A DNA stretch of 42,874 nt from Brevibacillus reuszeri (GTDB lineage Bacteria; Bacillota; Bacilli; Brevibacillales; Brevibacillaceae). This document shows, in pieces, positions 1 to 9,078 of the stretch. Position 1 is the stretch's first letter, and each line of letters begins with the position of its first letter. The stretch is taken from positions 1-42,874 of the forward strand of contig NZ_BEXF01000035.1 of the NCBI RefSeq assembly GCF_002897295.1, in the 5' to 3' direction. The notes under the pieces were generated by a model. It did no database searches and was not told the origin of the DNA. It saw only the letters and a list, made by a program, of their open reading frames with translations. The position numbers were made by a program, and so were the translations under genes.

Positions 1-126
1 CGAAGGTCTTAAGAGTCTTAAGGATAGGTATTTTCTTTTACGTCAAACTTAGATGAACCGCCGTATACCGAACGGTACGTACGGTGGTGTGAGAGGTCGG
101 GGGTTAGTCACCCCCTCCTACTCGAT
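1..126 (+). mobile_element. Group II intron 3' end (domains V and VI), probably class C, truncated by the window edge
   Basis: Positions 55-93 fold as a group II intron domain V. The arm ACCGCCGTA (57-65) pairs with TACGGTGGT near 80-88, with a small inner stem TACC/GGTA and a bulge on the 3' side. The CGC triad in the 5' arm is the form I recall for bacterial class C introns. Domain VI follows (about 97-126), a GGGGG/CCCCC hairpin, then CTCCTACTCGAT, which resembles class C 3' ends with an unpaired branch-point A. The intron boundary is put at about 126. The reverse transcriptase/maturase would lie left of the window. The first 50 bases hold no recognisable feature. Confidence 0.75.
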
Positions 127-142
127 TTTTCTGAGCCGATTA

Positions 143-1015
143 CTACTTGGCGGCTACGACTTCCTTTTTCTGTTCCAAATGCCGGATAATCGCCATCAAA
201 TCCATTTCACCAAGTCCGTCCTCCAAAGCCTGGCGATAACTCGCATTCGCCGTATCTGCCATAGGTGTGGATACGCCCGCTTCCTTTGCGAGTCGGAGGT
301 CTTTTGCCATATGCTTCAAAGCAAAGGCAGCCGGGAATTCATCGGCGAGAATCGAGGCAGCCTTTCCACGGATGAGAGGAGTTCCTACCGCACTTTCCGA
401 AATGATATTTAGCATTTGCTCGCTGCTAATCCCAAGAGAACGAGCAAAGAGCAATGTTTCAGAAACACCCTGCACCGTTATTCCAAGCAACAGATTGATC
501 GCGAGCTTGGCAGATGTACCCGATCCGTTCGGTCCTAGGTGCAGCGCTACTTTCCCGAGCTTGTCCAGCATCGGCTTTGCTTCCTCGTAGTCTACCTCTT
601 CCCCGCCAACCATGATGACGAGTGTGCCTTCCTTGGCAGGACCTACGCTTCCCGAGACAGGAGCATCGAGAAAGCGCAAACCGACTTTCTTTGCCTGCTC
701 AGCCAAAAAGCGAGATGTATCTGGTGCGATGGTACTCATATCTACTGCCAGCTTTCCTTTGACTGCGGCAGAAAGCAGACCGTTTGCTCCCGTATAAATC
801 GCTTTTACAGCGTCATCATCACTGACCATTGTAAACAAGATATCGCACTCATCGACCAACTGTGCAAGTGTCGCTGACTGTTTAGCCCCAAGAGCCAGCA
901 GGGGTGCTGCTTTGTCTGGTGTTCGATTCCAAACATACAGGTCAAAGCCTGCTGCAAGCAAATTGCTCGCCATTGGAATCCCCATGTTGCCGAGTCCAAT
1001 CCAACCGATTTTCAC
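143..1015 (-). CDS. NAD(P)-dependent beta-hydroxyacid dehydrogenase (3-hydroxyisobutyrate dehydrogenase / tartronate semialdehyde reductase family)
   Basis: This 290-residue protein has the family layout: N-terminal Rossmann fold with GLGNMG (about residues 6-11), the substrate-binding signature DAPVSGSVGPAKEGTL near 115-130, and the catalytic-lysine segment GSGTSAKLAINLL near 165-177. The family oxidises 3-hydroxyacids such as 3-hydroxyisobutyrate, or reduces tartronate or succinic semialdehyde; the substrate cannot be told from sequence. A GTG start at 1015 is chosen because AAGGAG sits 9 bases upstream. An in-frame ATG at 1036 lies before that ribosome site and has none of its own. comER lies 33 bases upstream on the same strand, so the two are probably co-transcribed. 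Its 3' end is 16 bases from the group II intron end. Confidence 0.88.
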   Translation of the reverse strand: MKIGWIGLGNMGIPMASNLLAAGFDLYVWNRTPDKAAPLLALGAKQSATLAQLVDECDILFTMVSDDDAVKAIYTGANGLLSAAVKGKLAVDMSTIAPDTSRFLAEQAKKVGLRFLDAPVSGSVGPAKEGTLVIMVGGEEVDYEEAKPMLDKLGKVALHLGPNGSGTSAKLAINLLLGITVQGVSETLLFARSLGISSEQMLNIISESAVGTPLIRGKAASILADEFPAAFALKHMAKDLRLAKEAGVSTPMADTANASYRQALEDGLGEMDLMAIIRHLEQKKEVVAAK

Positions 1016-1048
1016 TGTCACTTTCTCCTTTATCATCTTGTTGATTTG

Positions 1049-1864
1049 CTACTTTGTAATTTGTTGTTGCACGAGCTCTTTGAGCATCGCATGCTTGGAC
1101 TCTGTCATAGAAAAAAGCTCGTCGAACCCGCCAGGAAGAGTTTTGTCCAAGACACGTAGTCCTTCTTCTGTAATGCCGCCTTTGGTCGCTACTTGAGTGA
1201 TCAGCTGATCAAAGCCTAGCTGTTCATTTTTCAAAAGCAGGGCGGTGCCGAGCATAGTCTCTACCAATATGCTGCGTGCTGTATCGATGTCTAGCTGTGG
1301 TGTCTTGCGCACTGCAGCCATGGCAAAGGATTCGAGTATTCCTGCAATCAAGCCTGGAGCGCTGCTACTGATGATGGTGGCAGTCTCGATGACGTCCTCT
1401 GTTACTTCTTGGGCGGTGCCAATCGCAGAGAGCAGGGTTACAAATTCGCTGCGCTGCTCAGCACTCACTCGGGTGCTGCACGTAAACAAAGAAACACCAT
1501 GTAACTCCTGAGATGTTACGGTAGGGATGACTTTACTAACGGGACCAGCGTGGCTTTTTTCCAGATCAGAAATGCTCACGCCTGCCGCTACGGAGATGAC
1601 ATGCTTTTCAGCAGAAACGGCTAGACCACCGAGGAGCGGCAAAATGTCCAGAGGCTTGGTACACAGAAAAATATGGTCTGCCTGCTCACAAATCTCCTGC
1701 GCATTATGGGCAACCGTGATACCGTACGCAGCTTGTAGTATTTCCGCTTTTTCGCGTGTGCGGTTATATACAATCACATTTTCCGGTGAAATGACGCCGC
1801 TTTTGCACAAAGCCTTCACAAGCATTTGTCCTATACTGCCTAATCCAATAATTCCGATGCGCAT
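1049..1864 (-). CDS. comER: ComER-like protein, pyrroline-5-carboxylate reductase (ProC) family
   Basis: This 271-residue protein starts with MRIGIIGLGSIGQ, a Rossmann dinucleotide motif, and has the ProC-like segment SVAAGVSISDLE and a C-terminal helical domain with TKGGITEEGLRVLD (the ProC dimer-domain signature is PGGTT). The divergence from true ProC, the length (ComER of B. subtilis is about 273 residues) and the linkage to other Bacillales genes favour ComER. In B. subtilis comER lies next to the comE locus and has been linked to sporulation and biofilm control; its reaction is unknown. The ATG at 1864 follows GGGGAGG by about 8 bases. A true proline-biosynthesis ProC paralogue is the main alternative. 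Confidence 0.78.
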   Translation of the reverse strand: MRIGIIGLGSIGQMLVKALCKSGVISPENVIVYNRTREKAEILQAAYGITVAHNAQEICEQADHIFLCTKPLDILPLLGGLAVSAEKHVISVAAGVSISDLEKSHAGPVSKVIPTVTSQELHGVSLFTCSTRVSAEQRSEFVTLLSAIGTAQEVTEDVIETATIISSSAPGLIAGILESFAMAAVRKTPQLDIDTARSILVETMLGTALLLKNEQLGFDQLITQVATKGGITEEGLRVLDKTLPGGFDELFSMTESKHAMLKELVQQQITK

Positions 1865-1968
1865 CGCAACAACCTCCCCTCGTATTGTAACGCAGCCTAT
1901 GTAAAAAAGGTACAATCTCCCGGAAAGAGAGACTGTACCTTAGGTTTCAAAAGGTTCGAGCCGAATGA

Positions 1969-2649
1969 TTAGTCGTCAGAGCTGCGGAAGATCATGATGT
2001 ACTTCGCCAGCTCCAGAACAGAGATCAGAGCAGCCGCAACATAAGTCAGAGCAGCAGCACCGAGAACCTTGCTCGCGCCACTTTCTTCGCTATTGCGGAT
2101 GAAGCCCATGCTCACCATCAGTTCCTTGGCACGGCTACTTGCGTTGAACTCAACTGGCAGTGTGATCAACTGGAAGGCAACCGCTGCGGAGAAGAAGATA
2201 ATCCCGAACAGCAGAAGACCGGACATGTGGAACAAGAGACCAGCGATCAAAAGCAAAGGAGCCACTCCAGAAACGAGATTCACTACTGGAAAAATGCGGT
2301 GACGTGCAACCAGCATCGGGTACGAAACCTTGTGCTGGATCGCGTGGCCTACCTCGTGACAAGCTACCGACAAAGAGGCGATAGAGTTGCCGAAGTAAAC
2401 GGGGTCAGACAGGCGCACCACGCGCGACATTGGATCGTAGTGGTCGGTCAGTGTCCCTGGGATATGCTCTACCGGAACGCTAGTCAAGCCGTTTGCATCG
2501 AGCATACGTCTGGCAGCTTCTGCACCGGTGAGACCGGAGGAAGTAGGAACATCAGCGAACTTGTTAAAGGTCCCTTTAACCCGAAATTGCGCCCAGAGCG
2601 ACAGTCCGAATGCGATAAAAATCAGAATATCCATGGGGTGGAATAACAT
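1969..2649 (-). CDS. yugP: YugP-family membrane zinc metallopeptidase
   Basis: This 226-residue membrane protein begins MLFHPMDILIFIAFG, very like the start of Bacillus YugP. It carries the zincin motif HEVGH (in SVACHEVGHAIQHK, about residue 105), which provides two zinc-binding histidines and the catalytic glutamate. Hydrophobic segments lie near residues 5-20, around 125-165 (two in a row) and near 200-220. A second acidic motif, LPVEFNASSRAKE, may supply the third metal ligand as in other gluzincins. ATG 2649 is chosen because GAGGAG lies 8 bases upstream; a longer start at 2673 precedes that site. The gene stands alone between comER and the AT-rich island. The substrate is unknown for the family. 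Confidence 0.88.
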   Translation of the reverse strand: MLFHPMDILIFIAFGLSLWAQFRVKGTFNKFADVPTSSGLTGAEAARRMLDANGLTSVPVEHIPGTLTDHYDPMSRVVRLSDPVYFGNSIASLSVACHEVGHAIQHKVSYPMLVARHRIFPVVNLVSGVAPLLLIAGLLFHMSGLLLFGIIFFSAAVAFQLITLPVEFNASSRAKELMVSMGFIRNSEESGASKVLGAAALTYVAAALISVLELAKYIMIFRSSDD

Positions 2650-2777
2650 TGAACATTCACTCCTCATTTTCATCTATACAAAAGTGCAAACCATACTCAT
2701 TCAGTGTGTCCCATATCCATATATACGAATAAGTATCATGGCGGTTTCACTATTTATTGTACAATCTCTGACCTTCA

Positions 2778-2806
2778 TTGACAATATTAACGTATGTTTA
2801 TATGTA
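2778..2806 (+). promoter_or_regulatory. SigA-type promoter for the secreted protein gene
   Basis: TTGACA (2778-2783) and TATGTA (2801-2806) are separated by 17 bases. The start codon is about 120 bases further on, leaving an AT-rich leader with no other obvious signal. Confidence 0.5.
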
Positions 2807-2932
2807 CACAAAAGGCACAAACCTTTTATCTAATATAAAACTATTATGGAAAATATTTCTTGATTTCTAAATTAGAAATATATTATTATTATTTTTGTGA
2901 ATCTAATAATAAAACAGGAAAGGATGTATTAA

Positions 2933-3820
2933 ATGAGAAAAAAAGTATTTAATTCCCTTTTGGTTCTATCGTTATTAGTTCCAACTGTCTTTGGTAGCGT
3001 AGTTTATGGACAAGAAGAAACTAAAATTGATCGTAATACCTTAGAGAAACGTAAAGAGATAGAGAAAATAATTATTGAATCAGAAATCAAGGCTAGGGAG
3101 TATGCAAAAGATAAACTTAAAGAACAAAAGGGGAAAACAGCTGAAGATTATGAGGGAAGTTCCGAATTCATTGAAATATTGTTAGAAAAAGAAAAAGATA
3201 TACTAAGTGAATATGACATTCAAAGAATCGATGAAGCTACAATTAACGAAGATGGGGGAATCAGTATTCAATCTACATCTCCACCAACTAATGCAATTGA
3301 TCTAGGTAGTCCAAAAGTATATTCTTCATCTCAAGGGTATTTAATAGTGTCTAGTGTATACTGGAAAAATGAGTATTGGAGGAAACATTTACCTGTTACA
3401 TCTGGATCACCAGCGAAAATGGGGGGAGCTGATGGCTTGGGAATATTTTTTAATGATTCCACAAACATTGAGATCTCAAGTTCTTCTTTTTACACCTACG
3501 ATGAATCATTAAAAACATATAATAATAATTTATATCCACATAGAATAGGTGGTAGTGGGGTTTATTATAAGGCCCAGGATACCGTAAATGTATTATGGCC
3601 AAACGCTAACAGCTACTCATGGGATAGCTCTTATATTACAGTGTGGCCGTATTTTAAAGGCCGGGTAAACACAACTGCCAGAACACAATTCACTCATACT
3701 TGGGGAGATACAGATATTTCAAGTGTCACCATTGGTAATGGCTACATTGGTGTCACATTTAGTAATCCTGGCTATGAATGGGATGGATACTCTTCTGGCT
3801 ACGCACAAATTAATAATTAA
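2933..3820 (+). CDS. Secreted protein of unknown function in an AT-rich island
   Basis: I do not recognise this 295-residue protein. It begins with a clear Sec signal peptide (MRKK, hydrophobic core, then VVYGQEE, with cleavage predicted near residue 27). A charged, helix-prone region follows (about 30-110), rich in E, K and R and suited to a coiled coil. The C-terminal half (about 120-295) is rich in Y, S, N, G and W with no cysteines, typical of an extracellular beta-sheet domain. No catalytic motif is visible. The ATG follows GGAAAGG by 9 bases. Base composition is much more AT-rich than the genes around it, which suggests recent acquisition. It could be a wall-associated protein or an exported bacteriocin-like or adhesin protein; I cannot choose between them. 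Confidence 0.75.
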   Translation: MRKKVFNSLLVLSLLVPTVFGSVVYGQEETKIDRNTLEKRKEIEKIIIESEIKAREYAKDKLKEQKGKTAEDYEGSSEFIEILLEKEKDILSEYDIQRIDEATINEDGGISIQSTSPPTNAIDLGSPKVYSSSQGYLIVSSVYWKNEYWRKHLPVTSGSPAKMGGADGLGIFFNDSTNIEISSSSFYTYDESLKTYNNNLYPHRIGGSGVYYKAQDTVNVLWPNANSYSWDSSYITVWPYFKGRVNTTARTQFTHTWGDTDISSVTIGNGYIGVTFSNPGYEWDGYSSGYAQINN

Positions 3821-3844
3821 GAAAACATAATATAAGACTTGATA

Positions 3845-3880
3845 GGGCTATTCCAAATCTCGAATAGAAAGGGATAGCCC
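3845..3880 (+). terminator. Possible terminator after the secreted protein gene
   Basis: GGGCTAT (3845-3851) pairs with ATAGCCC (3874-3880). The tail AATATTT is only partly T-rich, so this may be a weak terminator. Confidence 0.45.
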
Positions 3881-3964
3881 AATATTTAAAAACCATTTAT
3901 TCCTGCTTATCTTAGATAAAGATATAAGAATTACTTCTTGAAATGACTGGGGAGGGATAAGTAT

Positions 3965-4411
3965 TTGCGCAATAAAACAGTGTCTGTACTTGTAGCTTTG
4001 GTTATTGTTCTAATCGCAATTATATTGCTAAATAAATATTTAAATCCCAAAAACGAAGATATTTTCATTGACAAAAATAGCTTATTAGTTGAAGAAATCG
4101 ATAATGTTCAAATTTATGACGCAGAAAATAAAAATATATATACACTCAATCAGTCGATAGAAATATCATCTATACTGTCTATTTTAGAATCTATGAATAA
4201 TTTAGAGATTTCTAGTATTGATGATTTAACTGCAGATAATGTTAATGTTATTTTTCAGATCTACATAAAACGTAAAGGCTATTATCCAAATTCCCCTATA
4301 ACTATATTTGAAGATGGAACAGTTCTTGTCGGTGCGAAAGTAGTAACCTTAGATAGTAAAGCAAAGGCAATTTTAGAAAAAGCCCTTAAAGATGCATTAA
4401 AATCGAAATAA
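3965..4411 (+). CDS. Small membrane-anchored protein of unknown function
   Basis: This 148-residue protein has an N-terminal hydrophobic anchor (about residues 5-23, VSVLVALVIVLIAIILLNKY) with no lipobox cysteine, so it is a type II membrane protein or has an uncleaved signal. The rest is a soluble, acidic then lysine-rich domain, presumably outside the cell. The TTG start at 3965 is supported by GGGAGGG about 7 bases upstream. Like its neighbour it is strikingly AT-rich, and it probably came in with it. No family is recognised. Lone proteins of this shape are sometimes partners of adjacent exported proteins, but nothing in the sequence proves a link. Confidence 0.65.
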   Translation: MRNKTVSVLVALVIVLIAIILLNKYLNPKNEDIFIDKNSLLVEEIDNVQIYDAENKNIYTLNQSIEISSILSILESMNNLEISSIDDLTADNVNVIFQIYIKRKGYYPNSPITIFEDGTVLVGAKVVTLDSKAKAILEKALKDALKSK

Positions 4412-4464
4412 TGTGAAATGCTATCTGTAGACGATGGAATATGTTGGGGGCTAGTAATGGAAAT

Positions 4465-4498
4465 AGACACTCCACCAATTAAGGGAGGAGTGTCTTTT
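4465..4498. terminator. Terminator between converging genes
   Basis: AGACACTCC (4465-4473) pairs with GGAGTGTCT (4487-4495), followed by TTTT on the plus strand. It ends the AT-rich island transcript and may also act on the glutamate synthase transcript from the other side. Confidence 0.65.
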
Positions 4499-4517
4499 GA
4501 AGGTTGAGGTAAGTTTA

Positions 4518-7500
4518 TCACTCTGTAGACACAGACGGATCAGCCTGCTCTTTCTTCGGCGAAATCATGATAAATTGGGAATCCGCTTCGTCGATCCATT
4601 TTTGTACGCGGGCAGCCGTTTCGTATTGCTCAGTAGCAAGCAGCTCTTCCTTGTAGTGACCGAGCAGTTCCTGCACATCGCTGACTCCCTGCTGATCCAG
4701 CTTGTAGAGGAAGACTTTTGCCCCTTTGGCGATGCGGCGCTCCAATGCTGCCTGGTCAAAGCTCATTTCCGGGTTAAGCTTGACGTAGATGACACCACCT
4801 GTCATTCCTGCACAAATCCATGGACCTGGATCACCCAGGACAACCGCGCGTCCATTGGTCATGTACTCGAAGGCAAAGCCCTTCAGATTCGCACGTGAGC
4901 CAATGCCGCCAAGCTCATCCTGAATCGGCTCCGTAATCTCTCCGCCAAAGACAACATCAGCACCGGAGAGGCGGATGCAGGCACGGGAATCTGCGTTTCC
5001 TTGAACAACGAACAGCCCTTTTTGCGCCCCATAGCAAAAGCTTTTTCCGACAGAACCGTTCACATAAGCACCTTGAAGCCCTTTTGCTTTAAGGACAGAG
5101 ACACGGCCACCAAAGCTCGTTTTACCGACGCCATCCTGTGCGCCACCCTCGACACGGATGTTGACGCCTTGGACATTGTACGCTGCCAAACCATTGCCTG
5201 GCACACTCCCTGCGACAAAATTCAAGGATACCTCTGGCAACGAGGTGTAGCTGCCATCGAGATGGTTTTCTACCCGCGCTCCTGCCCAGCGACTGCCTAG
5301 GACACGCTCTCCTGAGAGTATGCTGGTGAACGTCTCCTGAATAGGGCGATCTGCATTGAAATAACGGCTCTCGGAGGCAGTCGCCAAAGCACCTGCTGCT
5401 ACAAGGACACGCTCCTCGGTTTCATCCACCTGTCCATTCACCGCAGCTTTATAGAGAGGATGTACCGCCAGTAGAGCCGTCAGATCAATTTTCTCCAGCA
5501 GACGCTTCTGTACCAGTAGATCAGAGCGTCCGACGAGGTCTTGGGTACGGGTAAAGCCGAGAGCGGCAGTAATACGTCGTACTTCCTCGCCAAACAAGGT
5601 AAAGAATGTTTTTAGCCCAGATACCGCAAGATCAGCCTGACGCGGTACGAAGCGGCGGAGTCCTTTTTCATGAGCTTCCTCTACATTGTCGATTTGCGTA
5701 GCGATCCCGACGTGGCATGTATCCAAATGACAGCCGCGGCAAGTCGTACAACCTACGGCGATCATAGCGAGCGTAGCAAATCCGATCCGGTTGGCACCAA
5801 GCAGCATCAGCTTGACGACATCCGCGGCACTTTTTACGCCACCATCCGCCCACAGCTCCACCTGATCGCGCAGTCCTGCTTCGAGCAGTGCATTGTGAGC
5901 TGCTTTGACCCCGATCTCTGCTGGCAAGCCTACGTGCTGAAGCGCATGGACACGGGCAGCACCTGTTCCGCCATCGAAGCCGGAGAGGGTGATATAATCT
6001 GCGCCTGCCTTGGCTACACCTACAGCAATCGTTCCGATGTTTGGCACGATCGGCACCTTCACGCAAATTTTAGCTTTGTCATTGGCGGTTTTCAGCTCGG
6101 TGATCATCTGCGCCAAATCCTCGATCGAGTAAATGTCGTGGTTGTTGGAGGGCGAGATCAGATCCGAGCCGATGGTCGCGTTACGAGCAGCAGCGATTTT
6201 CGCAGTTACCTTGGAGCCTGGCAAATGACCGCCTTCACCTGGCTTTGCGCCTTGACCGATTTTGATTTCTAATAGATAAGCAGCATTTGCCAGTTCTACA
6301 TTGATACCAAAGCGACCGGACGCGACCTGGATGCCACGAGTATGCCGGTAGCGACCTAGCATATCCTTGATCTCGCCGCCTTCGCCGTTCATACATATCA
6401 TACCCAGCTGATCGGCTGCTTCTGGATAAGCGCGGAAGGCCGTTTCATTTTGCGAGCCAAAAGACATAGACGAAATCAAGAATGGCAAGGAATGCTCACC
6501 AACGCTGATATCGACCTGCTCAGGATCGATCTGTTCTTTTGCCTGCTCAAAGTCAAAGTCAGCAACGTGACGAATCGCGATAGGATTATCCCGCTCGTTT
6601 TCATCCAGCTTGAGGGCATAGTCAGAGTAAGGGATGTCACCAGCTGCCATTTGTCCGATCAGCTTCCATAAACGCGGGAAGATATGGAAGGTTTTCGACT
6701 CGCGAGCTGTTTCACTAGAAAAGTCGTGATGGCGGCGGATGCTGTCCTCTTGCAGGTCACCAAACGAGACACCTGCCTGCTCGGACCCGCAGAAGTTGAC
6801 GATGCCAAGCGCTTCTGCTACATCCTGGCGCAAACCGATGGAAGAAAAGAGACGCCCGTAGCCGCGCAGCTCGTGGATGCCGATGGTAGAAATGACTTTT
6901 TCCAATCCTTTGTTTATCGCGCTGTACAAATTGCTTGCAGAAACATCGCCATTTTTGGCAGCAGCTGTTGCAAACATCAGGTAAGGTGAGACAGCATCAG
7001 CGCCAGAACCGATGGACAGCGCCAGATCATGCAGCGAGCGAATCGCCCCGGATCGCAGAATCAGACTTGCTTTTCGACGCAGGCTGATGCCTTCTTGGTC
7101 AAAGGAAGCCTTGAGAGCCTGATCGACAGAAGCGATGACGAGCAGCGGGTCCATCCAGTACTTTTCTTGCTGATGAGCGTCTGTATCGTCGAGAATGAGC
7201 AGAACCGCACCGTTTTTGACCGCTTGAATTGCTGTCTGGGTAAGCTGCTTCAGTCCTTTCGCATAGCCATCCTCTGCGATGAAATGAGTGGATAGAATCG
7301 CAATGCTGGCTGGATGGTTGTTAAAGTGATGGATAACCTGCTCCAGAGAAAGGGTATGTTGATCGGCAGACGTCTTTTGCAAGGCTTGCCCTTCCACGAG
7401 CAGGGGAGATGGCAGCTCGATCCGCTGGTACGTTCCCGCCTTGGAAGAGAGAGGAACACGAGCGCCGATGACGACACGAGTGGAGAAATGCTCCATCTCT

Positions 7501-9050
7501 CGGTCTCGGTCAATGGCAGGGTTGGTCACAACCGCTACACTTTCCTTGATGAAATCAGCGAGGTTTTGACGTTCCTTGGAGAGAACCCCCAGCGGACCGT
7601 CGTGACCAAGTGAACGAATCGGTTCAACACCGTTTGTGGCCATCTGCTCAATCAGCTGCACCTGCTCGCGATCCCAGCCATATGCACTGTAAATGGAAGA
7701 GGTCGGAGCGGCGATTTCTGGTTCTGTAGCAAGAACCTCTGCTTCATACAAGTAATGCAAATGTTGACGTGCACCTGAGCTTTCGATTTTTTGCGAAAAG
7801 CGCTCGTAAATGATTTGCTGGAGCTGATGATGCGAGAGAACCTCCACCTGTTTTCCAGGGTTGAGGACCACACCGACCTTTTCTCCAGGAGCAAGCGATT
7901 TTGGCTCACTTGCCATTTGATGCACAGGAATGACACCTTGCTCAGACGAGAAGTACAGGGAGGTAGGGCCTTCTACCATCCAGAGTGGACGCAGACCGAG
8001 GGCATCCACGCTAAATACGCATTCGTTGGAATAGCGGGAAACAATGCCGGCAGGACCTTGGGCAAAATGCCCCCATGCCTGGCGCAGATAAACATAGAGA
8101 TCCTGAAGATGAGCGGGGAGCAGCTTCATTTCATGGTGAATCGGAGGAAAGACGACTTCCATCGCTTCAAAAAGGCTGAGTCCATAGCGATGAATAAACG
8201 TCTCGATGGTCCGATTTACATTTTGCGAGTCGCTGCCGCCATCGACGAGTGGAACCCCAAGCATCTGGGCTTCCTCTTCCAGTTTGCTGATCGTATTGAT
8301 TTCTCCATTATGGCCGAGTAGCGAAAAGGGCTGGACCCTGAAAAAGTTAGACAACGTATTGGTGGAATAGCGATTATGACCGACAGTAACGGAGGATTGA
8401 AACTGTTCATCTGCCAGATCGTCGAAATACGTTGGCAAAATGTTGGCGGCACCCATGACCTTGTAGGCACTGCTTACAGGACTGAGGGAAGCGACATGCA
8501 CATTATGCGCAGACTCAATGGCTGTATGGATTTCAAAAAGCTGCTTGCTGTATTCGGCTTCGGTCAAGCCTTCTGGGGCAGAGATGGCTATTTGCCAGAA
8601 TATTGGCTCATCTTTTCTCCCGTTTTTCCCGAGCACGTCCGAGTTAACCGCATTTTCACGTTCAAGCAAAATAGCAAGCTGATTGCTTGTAAACAAGGTG
8701 CGAATTTCGTCTTGAACAAGCTGTGCATCATGTCCATTTCGTGGAACAAATATATGAGCGACGGAAAAGCGAGGATCATGAGCAAAATCCCCATCCAGTC
8801 CAGCCTGATGCAAATATCTCGACCATAGTGTGCGGGGAATATCGGTCAAAATTCCACAGCCATCACCTTCGCCGTCGATAAAGCCGGAGCGGTGCTCCAT
8901 TTGAATCAAGGAGCGAATGGTCTCGTCTACATTTTTTCGCGTAGGGATACCCTGTTTTTCGATGATACAGATGATTCCGCAGCTATCATGCTCGATGCGA
9001 TGATAATCGTGGAATTGTTCAATGGTTTCTTTCTGGTCTCTGTTTAGCAT
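4518..9050 (-). CDS. gltA: Glutamate synthase (GOGAT) large subunit
   Basis: This protein of about 1510 residues is the large subunit of glutamate synthase, making two glutamates from glutamine and 2-oxoglutarate. Domains in order: class II glutamine amidotransferase with the nucleophile Cys in HDSCGI (about residue 24, behind a short propeptide), central domain, FMN-binding synthase barrel (GEGGEIKDMLGRYRHTRGIQ, PGEGGHLPGSKVT), the 3Fe-4S cysteines in CRGCHLDTCHVGIATQ, and the C-terminal glycine-rich beta-helix (GGEITEPIQDELGG). The ATG at 9050 gives a short propeptide, but the only strong ribosome site (AGGAGG, 9082-9087) is 31 bases upstream with a perfect hairpin between. A TTG at 9095 also opens the frame but lacks a ribosome site. 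No small-subunit gene (gltB) lies downstream, so the partner must be elsewhere or absent. Confidence 0.93.
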   Translation of the reverse strand: MLNRDQKETIEQFHDYHRIEHDSCGIICIIEKQGIPTRKNVDETIRSLIQMEHRSGFIDGEGDGCGILTDIPRTLWSRYLHQAGLDGDFAHDPRFSVAHIFVPRNGHDAQLVQDEIRTLFTSNQLAILLERENAVNSDVLGKNGRKDEPIFWQIAISAPEGLTEAEYSKQLFEIHTAIESAHNVHVASLSPVSSAYKVMGAANILPTYFDDLADEQFQSSVTVGHNRYSTNTLSNFFRVQPFSLLGHNGEINTISKLEEEAQMLGVPLVDGGSDSQNVNRTIETFIHRYGLSLFEAMEVVFPPIHHEMKLLPAHLQDLYVYLRQAWGHFAQGPAGIVSRYSNECVFSVDALGLRPLWMVEGPTSLYFSSEQGVIPVHQMASEPKSLAPGEKVGVVLNPGKQVEVLSHHQLQQIIYERFSQKIESSGARQHLHYLYEAEVLATEPEIAAPTSSIYSAYGWDREQVQLIEQMATNGVEPIRSLGHDGPLGVLSKERQNLADFIKESVAVVTNPAIDRDREMEHFSTRVVIGARVPLSSKAGTYQRIELPSPLLVEGQALQKTSADQHTLSLEQVIHHFNNHPASIAILSTHFIAEDGYAKGLKQLTQTAIQAVKNGAVLLILDDTDAHQQEKYWMDPLLVIASVDQALKASFDQEGISLRRKASLILRSGAIRSLHDLALSIGSGADAVSPYLMFATAAAKNGDVSASNLYSAINKGLEKVISTIGIHELRGYGRLFSSIGLRQDVAEALGIVNFCGSEQAGVSFGDLQEDSIRRHHDFSSETARESKTFHIFPRLWKLIGQMAAGDIPYSDYALKLDENERDNPIAIRHVADFDFEQAKEQIDPEQVDISVGEHSLPFLISSMSFGSQNETAFRAYPEAADQLGMICMNGEGGEIKDMLGRYRHTRGIQVASGRFGINVELANAAYLLEIKIGQGAKPGEGGHLPGSKVTAKIAAARNATIGSDLISPSNNHDIYSIEDLAQMITELKTANDKAKICVKVPIVPNIGTIAVGVAKAGADYITLSGFDGGTGAARVHALQHVGLPAEIGVKAAHNALLEAGLRDQVELWADGGVKSAADVVKLMLLGANRIGFATLAMIAVGCTTCRGCHLDTCHVGIATQIDNVEEAHEKGLRRFVPRQADLAVSGLKTFFTLFGEEVRRITAALGFTRTQDLVGRSDLLVQKRLLEKIDLTALLAVHPLYKAAVNGQVDETEERVLVAAGALATASESRYFNADRPIQETFTSILSGERVLGSRWAGARVENHLDGSYTSLPEVSLNFVAGSVPGNGLAAYNVQGVNIRVEGGAQDGVGKTSFGGRVSVLKAKGLQGAYVNGSVGKSFCYGAQKGLFVVQGNADSRACIRLSGADVVFGGEITEPIQDELGGIGSRANLKGFAFEYMTNGRAVVLGDPGPWICAGMTGGVIYVKLNPEMSFDQAALERRIAKGAKVFLYKLDQQGVSDVQELLGHYKEELLATEQYETAARVQKWIDEADSQFIMISPKKEQADPSVSTE

Positions 9051-9058
9051 GATTTCTC

Positions 9059-9078
9059 GGTCAGTTGTAACTGACCAT
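9059..9078 (-). promoter_or_regulatory. Leader hairpin and 5-codon reading frame before gltA
   Basis: Between AGGAGG (9087-9082, minus strand) and the gltA ATG is a perfect inverted repeat, GGTCAGTT/AACTGACC with a 2-base centre (9076-9059). An ATG just after the ribosome site opens the frame ATG GTC AGT TAC AAC TGA (9078-9061), which lies almost entirely inside the hairpin. Either the hairpin brings the ribosome site close to the real start, or the mini-frame is translated and couples to gltA. Both readings are inference. Confidence 0.5.

Noticed and set aside
53..412. Plus-strand frame of 119 codons across the left edge
   Set aside because: It starts in intron domain V and runs antisense through the dehydrogenase gene; no ribosome site and no family features.
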